Of a DNA stretch of 64,000 nucleotides, positions 1 to 8,880 are shown piece after piece. Positions within the stretch are counted from its first letter, which is position 1. Each line of letters starts with the position of its first letter. The position numbers and the translations under genes were made by a program. The notes under the pieces are model-generated. The model saw nothing but the letters and a program-made list of their open reading frames with translations, was not told the origin of the DNA and did not search any database. Origin of the DNA: Przewalskia tangutica (taxonomy: Eukaryota > Streptophyta > Magnoliopsida > Solanales > Solanaceae); assembly GCA_029844215.1 (NCBI GenBank), contig CM056733.1, positions 38,944,642 through 39,008,641 of the forward strand, read 5' to 3'.

Positions 1-640
1 ATGCGATCGAGGCTCACTGCGTCCCTAATCGCCCGAAGTTAGCGTGGCGGGCTTCTCGGTCGGATATGATAGAAATAGGGACCCATGCGGTCTCACGATC
101 TCGGATGTAAAGTGCGGCATAATCCTCGGTAGAAAAAGTCGTCTGACGGGAAGAAAGTGGGTTGATTTCGTCGACTGTCGGCGATAACGGATAGAATCAT
201 GTTTCCTCGGTGCGAGGTAACCACGTGATAAAGTCCATGTTGATCACCTCCCACTTCCGGTCGGGATCTCTATCGCTGCAACAACCCACGGGCCTGCGGT
301 GCTCTACCTTTACTGCGGCATGGGCGAGCAACAAACTGCAGCGTCCTCTTGAGCCATCCACCAATACACGGATCGAGGTCGTGGTACATCTTTGTCGACC
401 GGATGGATAGATGCCTTGTAGCGTGTGCTTCCCCTAGAACTCTTTGCGAAATCTGCAATATCCGGAACACAACTGCCCTCAAACCTTAGCACCCGTGGTG
501 CTACCTCAAGGACCGCTTCCCGCGAAGAAGCGTATCACGTCTGAGTGTCAAGCGGATCCTCAATGTTGTCTCTTCACCTCGCCGGCGATGGAAGACTCGG
601 CAACCTCTCGAACTCGAACCCCACTACTATCGAGAATCGG
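1..640 (-). pseudogene. Integrase remnant of Z
   Basis: On the minus strand this stretch matches the integrase of element C. Around 310-490 it gives the zinc-binding N-terminal region (TKMYHDL preceded by a His-containing stretch). Around 1-200 it gives the start of the DDE core, corresponding to the 26440-26660 region of C. No frame stays open for more than about 70 residues. Integrase would insert the cDNA into chromatin. This copy is truncated by the window edge and appears inactive. Some frame breaks fall at CAG/CTG positions and may be sequence error. Confidence 0.75.
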
Positions 641-1335
641 TCAATCGGACTCAAGGCTCGCTGGCTGATGCAACTCGCGGACCATGCCCCTCTCTGCGGC
701 TGCGTCGATAGACTCCCGTCGACCTACGACTAAGAGCATCTGCCATAACATTGGCCTTTCCCGGGTGGTACAGGATATCGACATCATAATCCTTGAGTAA
801 CTCTAAACACCGTCTCGCCGTAAGTTCGGTTCCTACGGTGAAGATATCTTTGGAGGCTCTTGTGGTCTGTGTAAATATCCACATGAACTCCATACAAATA
901 GTGCCTCCAGATCTTCAAGGCGTGAATCACCGCTGCCAACTCCAAATCATGGGTGGGGTAGTTACTCTCATGTTTCTTAAGCTGTCGGGATGCGTATGCT
1001 ATAACCTTGCCCTGCTGCATCAACACACATCAAGCCGATGCGGCGCGTCCACAATACACCACATGGCCGTCAGACCTCGGGAAGAGTAAGAAGCGGGGCG
1101 GTCGTCGACCTCTCCTTCGATGGCGGAAACCACGCTCCTGACATCGGTCGGCTGAAACTTAGCTACCTTCTGAGTTAGCTTAGTCAAGGGTGCCGAAATA
1201 GAAGCAAATTTCTCCACGAACCTCCGATAGTAACCTGCAAGGCCCAGAAAACTGCGCACCTCTGTCGGAGTAATAGGTCTAGGCCAACTCCGGACTGCCT
1301 CGATCTTGGCCATATCCACCCGAATACCATCAGCC
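641..1335 (-). pseudogene. RNase H and RT C-terminal remnant of Z
   Basis: Three overlapping minus-strand frames give recognisable Ty3 RT-RNase H pieces: TEVRSFLGLAGYYRRFVEKF (RT connection, about 1200-1260), VIAYASRQLKKHESNYPTHD followed by LELAAVIHALKIWRHYLYG (RNase H core, about 880-1010) and NVMADALSRRS (end of RNase H, about 730-760). The acidic residues seen are the Glu in HDLEL, the Asp in YTDHKS and the Asp in ADALSR. Frame shifts near 890 and 1020-1130 break the gene, and the GTGCAC-less leader and gag are not on this side. The fragment stops at 1335, where element A begins. Confidence 0.85.
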
Positions 1336-1788
1336 TGTTACACCCCGTAAATTCAAGAAGATAAGATAAGAACATACCAAGGAATATCAGATTTGGAAGT
1401 TGAAAGATAAGTTGACAAACATGTGTTAGACGGATTTTGAGTCTACCTTGGAGTGTTGTACCCCAGTTGTTAAGAATTTCGAGGTGTTTAAAAAGTCTAG
1501 TGTGTAGTCCGTTAAATCTAGTTCCCAACGCAACAAACCGTTCGTCGATAGGACATCGGAGTCAAAAGTTATGGAAGTTTCAAGTTTGGTGCTTGATCGG
1601 GCAAAGCAGCGATTTCGGTTCGAAGTGCGTCGCGGCCGCCGGAATGCAGGGCTGCGGCGCCGGTTGTACTGGGAGTCCGCAGGGGTTGCAGCACCGCGCG
1701 CGGAATGCAGGGGCGCATGGCGGCGATTGATTTTTACTGCGGTAAGGGCGAAAATCGGGGATATTTTGTTAAAAGCCTATGGGAGGGT

Positions 1789-1798
1789 GACCAGTGTC
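1789..1798. promoter_or_regulatory. GACANNTGTC-type motif in A U3
   Basis: GACCAGTGTC lies between GGGAGGG and CCTCCC. The other A/E LTRs read GACAAGTGTC here (15960-15969, 20921-20930, 54633-54642). The same motif, or its complement GACACTTGTC, lies in the U3 of B (4799-4808), C (25311-25320) and G (59741-59750). A role as a protein-binding site is inferred only from conservation. Confidence 0.4.
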
Positions 1799-1836
1799 CC
1801 TCCCATCCTTTTGACCAGAATAGGGTCCTATTTTAG

Positions 1837-1860
1837 GGCCAAGTCTTGGAAGACTTGGCC
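1837..1860. other. 11-bp perfect hairpin in A LTR
   Basis: The arms GGCCAAGTCTT and AAGACTTGGCC are exact complements around a GG loop. The same hairpin is at 16008-16031 and 20969-20992, and with one mismatch at 54682-54705. It is specific to the A/E LTR family and lies about 40 bp after the GACAAGTGTC motif. Confidence 0.7.
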
Positions 1861-2862
1861 ATTTCATCTTGGAAACCCTCCTAAGAAACCCTCTCCCTTT
1901 TCTCTCTAGATTTTGAAGAAAACCTTGCCTTAGGAGAAATTGTTGGAGCTGCGGCAAGAAGGAAAAGTGTGGGTAAACTTGTGGGAAGCACTGGTGGACG
2001 AGTTTGACGGAAAAGAAGTGGAAGAAAGGGGCTTTTGTGGGCTTCTCCAAAGGTAAAAGTTCCCCTTCTCTTGGTTATGGGTTAAAACTGAAATGGGCAT
2101 GTTAGCCTTAAGATGATAACTTCAATTTGGTTACTAATTTGGTCGTCGCATGTTGTAAGGGGGGGGGATTGTAGTTGTTGAAGATGTCTAGGGCTAGATA
2201 TAATGTTAGACCTAAGAACTTGGATTGGAAAAGAGTTGAAAGGGGTTAGTATTGGTTATATTGTTGGCCAAGAATGGCATGGAAATTATTGGTTTATTTT
2301 GTATCATTGTGGGGCGGAATTTTACGCGTCCTGTAAAGGCGTGTAATCCCCTTTGTGGTTAGCTATATTGTGTGCCTTAAATGTGGCGTTGGTTATTGAA
2401 ATTCGACCTTGAAAAAGGTGGCAAAGTTAGTAGAAACAAAAGAAGTTCTGTCCAAATTGCCGTAGAATTTAGGGACTTTGCACTTAGTTTATTCTACGTT
2501 CAAAGCTAGAGTTTGATAGACGTTTTATGACCTTATTAGGATTGAAGTACTACGAGTAGCGTATCCTACTTGGAGGGTATAGTACTGTGGAGCCTTTTTG
2601 CTAATTGTCGACAATCGTCGCGAGGTATGTGATTCTTCCTATCCTCTTCAGCATGATTATTTGTGAAATATATTGTGCAGTAGATGCACGTGTGTTAAAG
2701 GAATTTGATTTCCCTTGTTGTGCCCTGACTTGATATGAAGTGTAAAGGTCTTGATTGTTTGAAAAAGTAGGAAAATCTTATTCGTTAGTAATAAGTACTC
2801 GGTGGTTAAAGAATAAGCCCTCTTGGTCTCAAAAAGGGCTTATAGTTGTAATTGGTTGGTTT

Positions 2863-2916
2863 AAAACATAAAGTGTTATAACGGCTTTATGGGAAGTTTG
2901 TTATAACCACTTTATG
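2863..2916. repeat. LTR inverted-repeat module, copy 1 in A 5' LTR
   Basis: CATAAAGTGTTATAAC and GTTATAACCACTTTATG form a near-perfect inverted repeat separated by GGCTTTATGGGAAGTTT. A second copy is at 3106-3159. Equivalent modules occur in B, E, F and the inverted LTR fragment, and half modules occur in C, D and G. Confidence 0.75.
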
Positions 2917-3105
2917 TATCTAAGATAAGACAAAATTTTATTACATTTCCTAGATCATGGCTGCTCTAATAAGAATTATTGTAATCAAGTTTTGATCTTC
3001 TTAAAAATTCCAAAGTAAGGAATTCGATTTCTAAAAGAAAAGAGACTTAAGAATTTGAAGTGTTTTGTTTTAAAAGAAAGGCATGGTTTTGTCTTGTATT
3101 GTTTT

Positions 3106-3159
3106 AAAACATAAAGTGTTATAATAGCTTTATGGGAAGTTAGTTATAACGACTTTATG
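3106..3159. repeat. LTR inverted-repeat module, copy 2 in A 5' LTR
   Basis: This has the same layout as the copy at 2863-2916, but the left arm is CATAAAGTGTTATAAT and the right arm GTTATAACGACTTTATG. Matching copies in the 3' LTR are at 17117-17170 and 17601-17653. Confidence 0.7.
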
Positions 3160-3477
3160 GAAAATAAAGAAATGGATTCATTATTGGATTTAGAATGGTA
3201 ACTTGATTTTTGGAAAAAGAGAAGTAACTTGTTTTCAAATATTGAACTCTTGTGATGGAAAAACATAAGTGGCTTGGTTATAAAAGGTAGGAGTACCTTG
3301 ATCTTAAAGGGGTTAGATACTTGGGTCTTAATGGTATACTTGACGTTGTGTTAAGGAATGTTTAAAGTACCTTGAGTTGTGTGTAACTTTCCTATGCTTG
3401 GTTGAGATAGCCTTGTTGTACAAGGGTTTGATTGTGCTATCGAGTCTCTCGATGGAGAGCCGATTATTTGTTATTTG

Positions 3478-3860
3478 TTTGGACATACTGACACGTTGGG
3501 TAGCCCACGGGTATGCTTCCACAGTGAGTATTATCTTGTTATTTGTATGGACATCGACACGTTGGGTAGCCGGGTATGCTTCCTGATGAGTATTATCTTG
3601 TTATTTGTATGGACATACTGACACGTTGGGTAGCCCATGGGTATGCTTCCACAGTGAGTATTATCTTGTTATTTGTTTGGACATACGGACATGTTGGGTA
3701 GCCCACGGGTATGCTTCCACAGTGATTATTATCTTGTTATTTGTTTGGACATACCGACACGTTGGGTGGCCCACGGGTATGTTTCCACAGGGATTGTTAT
3801 CTTGTTATCTCCTTTGGGCATACCGACACGTTGGATGGTCCACGGGTATGGGCCCACTAG
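3478..3860 (+). repeat. Tandem subrepeats (62-70 bp, about 6) in A 5' LTR
   Basis: Units start at about 3481, 3549, 3611, 3679, 3747 and 3817. Each carries GGACATACYGACACGTTGGG, then TAGCCCACGGGTATGCTTCC, then GAGTATTATCTTGTTATTTG. Open frames here encode only repeats of this DNA, so they are not treated as genes. Confidence 0.85.
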
Positions 3861-4496
3861 GACGGTTCCAGGGCCATGCTTATACCGAGGTGAGATGTCG
3901 GGGCATGCGGCCATTGTGCGGGTTAAATTCCCGGGTTGTATTTGAGTGATGATTTCACGGGCATGAGTCCTGCGGACATATTTGCTTATATGTTGTGTCT
4001 TGTAGTTTGGTTATCATACATGTCTCTGCTTTATATAGACTATTATGATTTCATTCTGATATTTTGATTTCACATACTTGGTATCTGTTGTCTTGACCTC
4101 GCGGGAGGCTGCGTTCATCTGCGAGTTGAGGTACATATCTTCGATCCGCACTCTTAGGATCGTTGTTCGATTCTCGGAAAGCTCCATATCTCGGAAGCTT
4201 GTCACGTAGTGCGGTTCCACAGTAGTAGACTTTTGTATATTCGGGGGCATGGCGGGGCCTGTCCGTCATTATGGTTTTAAAATTCTTAGAAGTGCATGCC
4301 TTTGTTGTGGCGGGGTTTGTAAGGGATATGCTATTCAAGTTTTCATTTATGTACAAAAGGTAACCGTTTGGGTTAGCTTTGCTTTCTTATTTCTTGTTTT
4401 CTTTCTTGAGTTTTTATTTATTGGTTTTCTCGATGTTGTATCACTAGGGTGCGGGGTAAGGCACGATCCGCGGACGAGGTCGGGTCGTGACAAAAG

Positions 4497-4508
4497 TGGT
4501 ATCAGAGC
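4497..4508 (+). other. Primer-binding site of A (tRNA-iMet)
   Basis: TGGTATCAGAGC is complementary to the 3' end of plant initiator-Met tRNA. It lies four bases (AAAG) after the LTR end and primes minus-strand cDNA. Confidence 0.92.
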
Positions 4509-4554
4509 AGTTAATCCTCGGAAAGTGTCTACATATCGTATCCAGTAGAGTCTT

Positions 4555-4584
4555 GATTATCGGTGTGTTGTGCACCACATCTAT
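4555..4584 (+). other. Post-PBS hairpin of A, interrupted by B
   Basis: The left arm GATTATCGGTGTG, loop TTGTGCAC and the start of the right arm CACATCTAT lie here. The remaining AATC of the right arm is at 13965-13968, beyond element B. Rejoined, the arms pair with one mismatch and one G-U pair. The loop contains the self-complementary GTGCAC. Confidence 0.75.
4580..4584 (+). repeat. Target-site duplication of B (TCTAT)
   Basis: TCTAT precedes the first base of B and is repeated exactly at 13960-13964 after its last base. The uninterrupted site in element E reads CACATCTATAATCA. Confidence 0.93.
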
Positions 4585-4981
4585 TGTTATACCCCGTATT
4601 TCCAGAGTATGTACGTAAGGACGTACGTAGAAAATTTGAAACTTGAGAAAGTGGCTTGGCCGAATTTTATTTGTGCCTGACACGGTTAGTCGTTTCGACG
4701 AAGCGTTTTCCACGACTTTCGTAGGGAATTTCCGGCTATGACATTTCTAATTTTTGCGGATTTTTAGAGAGGCGAAACATTTTGGACCAACAAGAGGCGA
4801 CACTTGTCACCTCAATTGGTGGGAGTGGGCGGTAGTGTAGTGGGCCGAATTGGCCTTGTTGGTCAAGGGAGTTGGTAGGATATTTTGTGTGTTAGTTGGT
4901 CAAGGACACTTGGGTGAATCTTGGCCTTACACTGTGTAGCACTTGGCTCAATCTTGGCCATTGGTTGGCCTTCACTTGGCC

Positions 4982-4989
4982 TATAAATA
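4982..4989 (+). promoter_or_regulatory. TATA box of B 5' LTR
   Basis: TATAAATA lies in the context GGCCTATAAATACCCGTCCC. It is shared with the 3' LTR (10963-10970) and with the C, D, F and G LTRs. It would place the start of genomic RNA near 5010-5020. Confidence 0.75.
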
Positions 4990-5544
4990 CCCGTCCCTTT
5001 GAAGACTTATTCATCCGTTCCTAAATAATCCTAAGTGTAAAATCCCTCCTCTCCTCTTGTTGACTCTCGTCAGAGCCCTCTCCCCTTTGAAAGGCCCCCA
5101 GCGAGAGCCTCTACCCACTCACAGTAGTGTGGCCGTGGGGTACCCACTCCTAGCCTAGTTGCTTTCGTATAATACCCCTCTCTTGGTAGAAATACTCTCA
5201 AAAGTATTGTTATAATGCCCAATTACCTTAGTAGTATACCTTGTTGTATTCTAAGGTTATACTATCTGAAAAGCCAGAAATACTATTATACTTCCGTCTG
5301 TCACAAAACCGAAACCCTAGGAAAATCTCCATAGTCAGTTGGAGTATTGTGTAGAAGTTGGTTAGAACTTCTAAGGGTGGTTTAGAAGCGGAGTTGGGCG
5401 CTCGGAGTTGGAGCTAAGCGATTGCCGGGATCGACTTTATACTTGGATAATTATGGGCTTATCGAGGTAAATATCTTGTCCTCTATTGTATTTGGAAATT
5501 TCATATTGTTAGAATATATAGTTGAAGTATACTATATATAGTCT

Positions 5545-5625
5545 TGAGCGTAGTTATCGGCAATGTCTTTTGACTTAAGCTGAAAAATACTTACGGCAAT
5601 GTCTTGCGACTTAAGCTGAATTTAA
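5545..5625 (+). repeat. GGCAATGTCTT..GACTTAAGC direct repeats in B
   Basis: Two units of about 33-36 bp each carry GGCAATGTCTT, GACTTAAGCTGAA and a short spacer. Homologous repeats in C and D read GGCAATGCCTCACGGCTTAAGCCTGAATAA, split here as two parts only for description; the core GGCTTAAGCC is a perfect palindrome. Confidence 0.6.
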
Positions 5626-6040
5626 AGAAGAATCTTGTTGTAATTACATAGGGGTGTATTACGGTGAACTTGTGTAGTAGTGCAGTGGAGTAGAATTGTA
5701 CAGTTAGGGTTAGGCGTATAACCCACTGGTTGGCTTGGTAGCCGGCCTCGATAGAGGAGGAGATTTCTGTTGTTGCGGGAGAGTCTTGCGAATTTTACGT
5801 AGAATGTACTACGAGGGGATCTAAATGTTAATAAGCGCCTTGTGGCCTTATAGGTTGAAGTACTACGTGTGGCGCGATCTACTTGGCAGGAGTAGCGAAG
5901 CGTTTGGAAGTACTTGGGCGTTTTGCTATTAGTCGATACTCGTCGCGAGGTATGTGAACCTCTTCCTATATCTTCTAGCATGATATGTGTGAACTATGTA
6001 ATGCGGTGAGCGTACATGTGCTAAATGTATTTGATTGGTG

Positions 6041-6095
6041 TAAAACATAAAGTGTTATAACGGCTTTATGGGAAGTTGGTTATAACAGCTTTATG
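6041..6095. repeat. LTR inverted-repeat module in B 5' LTR
   Basis: CATAAAGTGTTATAAC and GTTATAACAGCTTTATG flank GGCTTTATGGGAAGTTG. A shorter relative (AGAGTTATACTAGCTTTATG, then GGAAGTTAGGTATAAC) follows at 6238-6279. Confidence 0.7.
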
Positions 6096-6989
6096 TTGGT
6101 AGAAAATACATGTGGTTTTAAAAGGTGGCGATTAGAACTATAAGCGGCTTGTTATGTGTTAATAAAGAGCGTGAAGTATTTCAAAAGATTTTGAATCATT
6201 TTGAAAGAAGAAGTAATATTTGGTTTTGAAAACTTAAGAGTTATACTAGCTTTATGGGAAGTTAGGTATAACGGCTTAAGAATGTTTCTTGATTTGAAAT
6301 CGAATGTGTATCGACAAACCAACTGCGGCGTTAATAAAAGGAAATGTTTTGAATAATTAAGTATTATTAAAACCGGTAGAAACTTCCATCTGCATAGAAG
6401 CTAAGATGAGACAAAATGATATTTCTAGATCATGTTTGCGGTAATAAGATTGTTATAAACAAGAATATCCTACTCACATATAAGACTTATGTTTCTCAGT
6501 TGTTTAAAGAGAATTATATTCTTAAATGAATAAGACTATGAACTACGGAACCTTTCTAAAATAAGAAACGTGAACATTTGAAATTAGGCAAACTTGAGCG
6601 CTTGGAAAATAATGTGTTACTTGATTTTACAAAGGTAAGTATTTTGATTTACTTAAAAGGACAGTCACTCTATTTTTATACTACGGGTATTGTGTGACTT
6701 ATGTGAAAGCAACGGATCTTTTAAAGGATTTAATGTGTGAAGTACTTTAGGGATAGATACCCGAACTTGTTAGCATAAAGTACCTTGTGTGAATAACTTG
6801 ATTGTGTTGGTTTGAGATAGCCTTGTAAATACTTTCTTGTTGATGTGATAAGTAAACATGTTAGGATGCTACGTGTGTTAGTATCTTGTATGATCGTGAT
6901 GCTGAGGTCATTCTTGTTGGGCTTACGTTGTTAAACGTTAAGCCATTGTACTATTATTGTATCACATACCCCTTTGACTTATTATACCG

Positions 6990-7270
6990 AGGGCTTGCCA
7001 CCCTTGATGCGGGTCTATACGGCCTATGCGGTCCTTGTGACTATGCGGAGTGCGGTAGCTCCAGGATTGATCATTCGGGTGTTTAGCACGATCACGGGGA
7101 TTCCTATGCGATGCATTGAGACTATGCGGTCTTTTGAGACTATGCGGGTTGCGGGAGCCTGGCGGATCTGGGGTTAACGCCCTCGATGCGGGGTATACCT
7201 CGGTGATGCAGGACCATGATTCGAGAATACCTCATGCGGGTCCGTGTGGGACCTATGCGGGCTGCGAGTT
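6990..7270 (+). repeat. Degenerate TATGCGG subrepeats in B 5' LTR
   Basis: TATGCGG or TGCGGG recurs every 15-35 bp, as in GACTATGCGGTCTTTTGAGA and CTATGCGGGTTGCGGGAGCC. The same array is in B 3' LTR (12980-13250), C (minus), D, F and G LTRs. Copy lengths vary irregularly. Confidence 0.65.
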
Positions 7271-7984
7271 CGAGGATAGGCGTGCACATTGATATTGCGG
7301 GCGAGTGGCGGCCGATCATGTGGTGCGGTCTAGAAAGACCTCGGGATCTGATTTGTGGTATTTTTGGTGCGTGGGTCTTAGTAGTCGGCTATGCCTTCGT
7401 ACTTGCCGTGCGGTTTTATTGTGATAACTTTGAGGCGTGAGTCACGACTTGACATATTTGCTTATTTATTGTGAGCGTAGTTTGGTTATCATACATGTCT
7501 CTGCTTTATATAGACTACTATGATTTCATTTCTGATGTTATTTTGATTTCACATACTTGGTACTGTTATCTTGACCTCGCTTGAGGCTGCGTTCATGCCG
7601 CGGTAAAGGTACACGATCGTTGATCCTCGCTCTTAGGGTCCTGATTGGTTGGGAAAGCTCGTTTCTCGGAGGCTTATCTTGGTATAGTCCTGTCGTTGTA
7701 GGTATTTACATTCGAGGTATGGCGGGCCACTGTCCGCCATTGTTGTTATCGTATCTTTTCTTAGAAGTGCATGAAATCTTGTTGTGGGCGGGGTTTGTAA
7801 AAGGATTAAGCTGTTCATGTTGAAAGTTGTTATTTATATATATCTTAGAAAGGCAAGTTTTCCTCAATTTTTGTTTTATACTTCTATTATCTCATGTTGT
7901 TGTGTTTGTTCGTGATTACTCGATGTATGTCTACTTGGGTGCGGGGTAAGGCACGATCCACGAACCGGTTGGTCGTGACAAAAG

Positions 7985-7996
7985 TGGTATCGAAGC
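7985..7996 (+). other. Primer-binding site of B, variant
   Basis: TGGTATCGAAGC stands where A, D and E have TGGTATCAGAGC. It lies four bases after the LTR end. F has the identical variant and G has TGGTATCGAGCG. Either this lineage has an altered site, or CAG has been misread as CGA. Confidence 0.75.
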
Positions 7997-8039
7997 GATT
8001 AATCCTCGGAAAGTGTCTGAACCGTATCGATGAAGTCTT

Positions 8040-8072
8040 GATTATCGGTGTGTTGTGCACCACACCAATGTC
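8040..8072 (+). other. Post-PBS hairpin of B
   Basis: The left arm GATTATCGGTGTG, loop TTGTGCAC and right arm CACACCAATGTC repeat the structure found in all the elements. The outer end of the right arm is less complementary than in D or G. Confidence 0.65.
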
Positions 8073-8185
8073 GAGGAGGCTATAGGATATTTAGGATTAG
8101 TTTCTATTCTTCTCACTCACGAGATCGTGCCTTAGAATTTGTGTTGTAAGTTGGACCTCTAACGTATTTCTTTCCACTTACCGTT

Positions 8186-8880
8186 ATGCCTCGCGTAGGC
8201 GGCCGGGCGGGAGGACAAAGCGGTGAGGAGCTCAGTAGAGTTCGAGAGGGTTACGTGGGCACAGGCCCAATTATCACCTTAGGTGGTGCTTCATTCGGGA
8301 GTTCTGCGGCGTCGCTAGCCCCGTGAGTTTGCAGGCGGCGATTCCTCTGCGGCCATGATATTTGAACGCCGATTCGCGGCCAGGGAGCAGAGAATATAGA
8401 TTTCAAGGAAGGCGACCTGCTACTAGCTATAGATTTGGCTACGGAGAGTATACGATGTCTGCGAGTCTTGAGGACTATCTAAAGAGGTTGTGCAAAGTAA
8501 TTCTTGATTGGGCTTGAGCATGGCACGTATGCGGGCTTATGCTTGCGGCGAGAAAGCGTGAGATCGGCGGGTTGAAGGGCGAGAGGAGGCGAGCGCAAGG
8601 TCCTGGTAACTTTCGGCGAGTCGCCTCGCGGCCATTTGATATGCACCTCGCCCGGTGCGAGTGGTCTTCCACGGATATCGGGATGTTCGGAGTATCACGA
8701 GTTGGTCGAGAACTCGAGGGCTTAGGTTCGCGATGTGGCGAGCGTCATCGGGAATGCCGTCTTTTAGTTAGTACTTGTTGTACCTACGACCGTCGAGTGC
8801 GATGTCGATAGAGTGTCCTTGTAGGAGGACTTAGCCTTGAGGATCGGTGGGTAGTTCGTCATCTTCCCTAGCTATGCGCC
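8186..8880 (+). pseudogene. gag remnant of element B
   Basis: The likely start is the ATG at 8186 (MPRVGG..), which matches gag starts in F (46809), A (14078), E (52670) and G (63195). The first frame stops after about 45 residues. Later pieces in other frames resemble the central gag helix region (SLEDYLKRLCK near 8465) and a damaged zinc knuckle near 8745-8820, where YVxTCC..CGR..EECP-like residues are split by indels. Gag forms the virus-like particle and binds RNA. Frame breaks coincide with those in F only in part, so sequence error and true decay are hard to separate. Confidence 0.65.

Larger units (their letters stand above)
1..1335 (-). mobile_element. Element Z, left fragment (Ty3/gypsy pol)
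   Basis: This is the 5'-to-3' reverse-strand pol of a Ty3/gypsy element, running from RT (high coordinates) through RNase H to integrase (low coordinates), and it is cut by the window start. It is colinear and clearly homologous with element C at about 26440-27800. Z resumes at 18984: the left flank ends ..ATCAGCC and the right flank begins ..AGCCCTGATATGCCC. In uninterrupted element C these are adjacent (CATCAGCC followed by CCGACAATATGCCC near 27805). Element A was therefore inserted into the RT gene of Z. The reading frame is broken many times. Confidence 0.9.
1336..4492 (+). repeat. 5' LTR of element A
   Basis: The 3157-bp LTR begins TGTTACACCCCG and ends GTCGTGACA immediately before AAAG and the PBS. 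It is colinear with the 3498-bp 3' LTR (15486-18983) but lacks about 87 bp near 2083 and about 240 bp near 2922. It contains two inverted-repeat modules, six 62-70-bp subrepeats and a hairpin at 1837-1860. I see no TATAAATA box like that in the B, C, D, F and G LTRs. Short open frames across the LTR are read-through of repeats, not genes. Confidence 0.92.
4585..7980 (+). repeat. 5' LTR of element B
   Basis: It begins TGTTATACCCCGTATTTCC and ends GGTCGTGACA. U3 is about 400 bp, ending at a TATAAATA box (4982-4989). R plus U5 is therefore close to 3 kb, unusually long. It contains two GACTTAAGC repeats (5550-5625), inverted-repeat modules (6041-6095, 6238-6279), a block shared with the A/E LTRs (GTAGAAACTTCCATCTGCAT, about 6379) and TATGCGG subrepeats (6990-7270). 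Confidence 0.93.

Noticed and set aside
1571..1909. Open frame of about 112 codons in the LTR, repeated at 15721-16080, 20811-21062 and 54311-54775
   Set aside because: It lies in LTR U3, shifts frame between copies and has no known domain. It is a by-product of conserved LTR sequence.
3478..3860. CRISPR array
   Set aside because: Units are contiguous tandem repeats without unique spacers and sit inside an LTR of a plant retrotransposon.
3377..3949. Open frames encoding repeated Gly-His-Thr-Asp-Thr-Leu and Tyr-Arg-His-Val-Gly-Trp segments in A/E LTRs (also 18005-18430, 22840-23176, 56493-57051)
   Set aside because: They are open only because the 62-70-bp subrepeat lacks stops in some frames. 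They occur in several frames and both strands, at every LTR copy, with no start context or family match.
4497..4520. tRNA genes at the TGGTATCAGAGC sites
   Set aside because: Only 12 bases match the tRNA 3' end. No cloverleaf or A/B boxes follow, so they are primer-binding sites.
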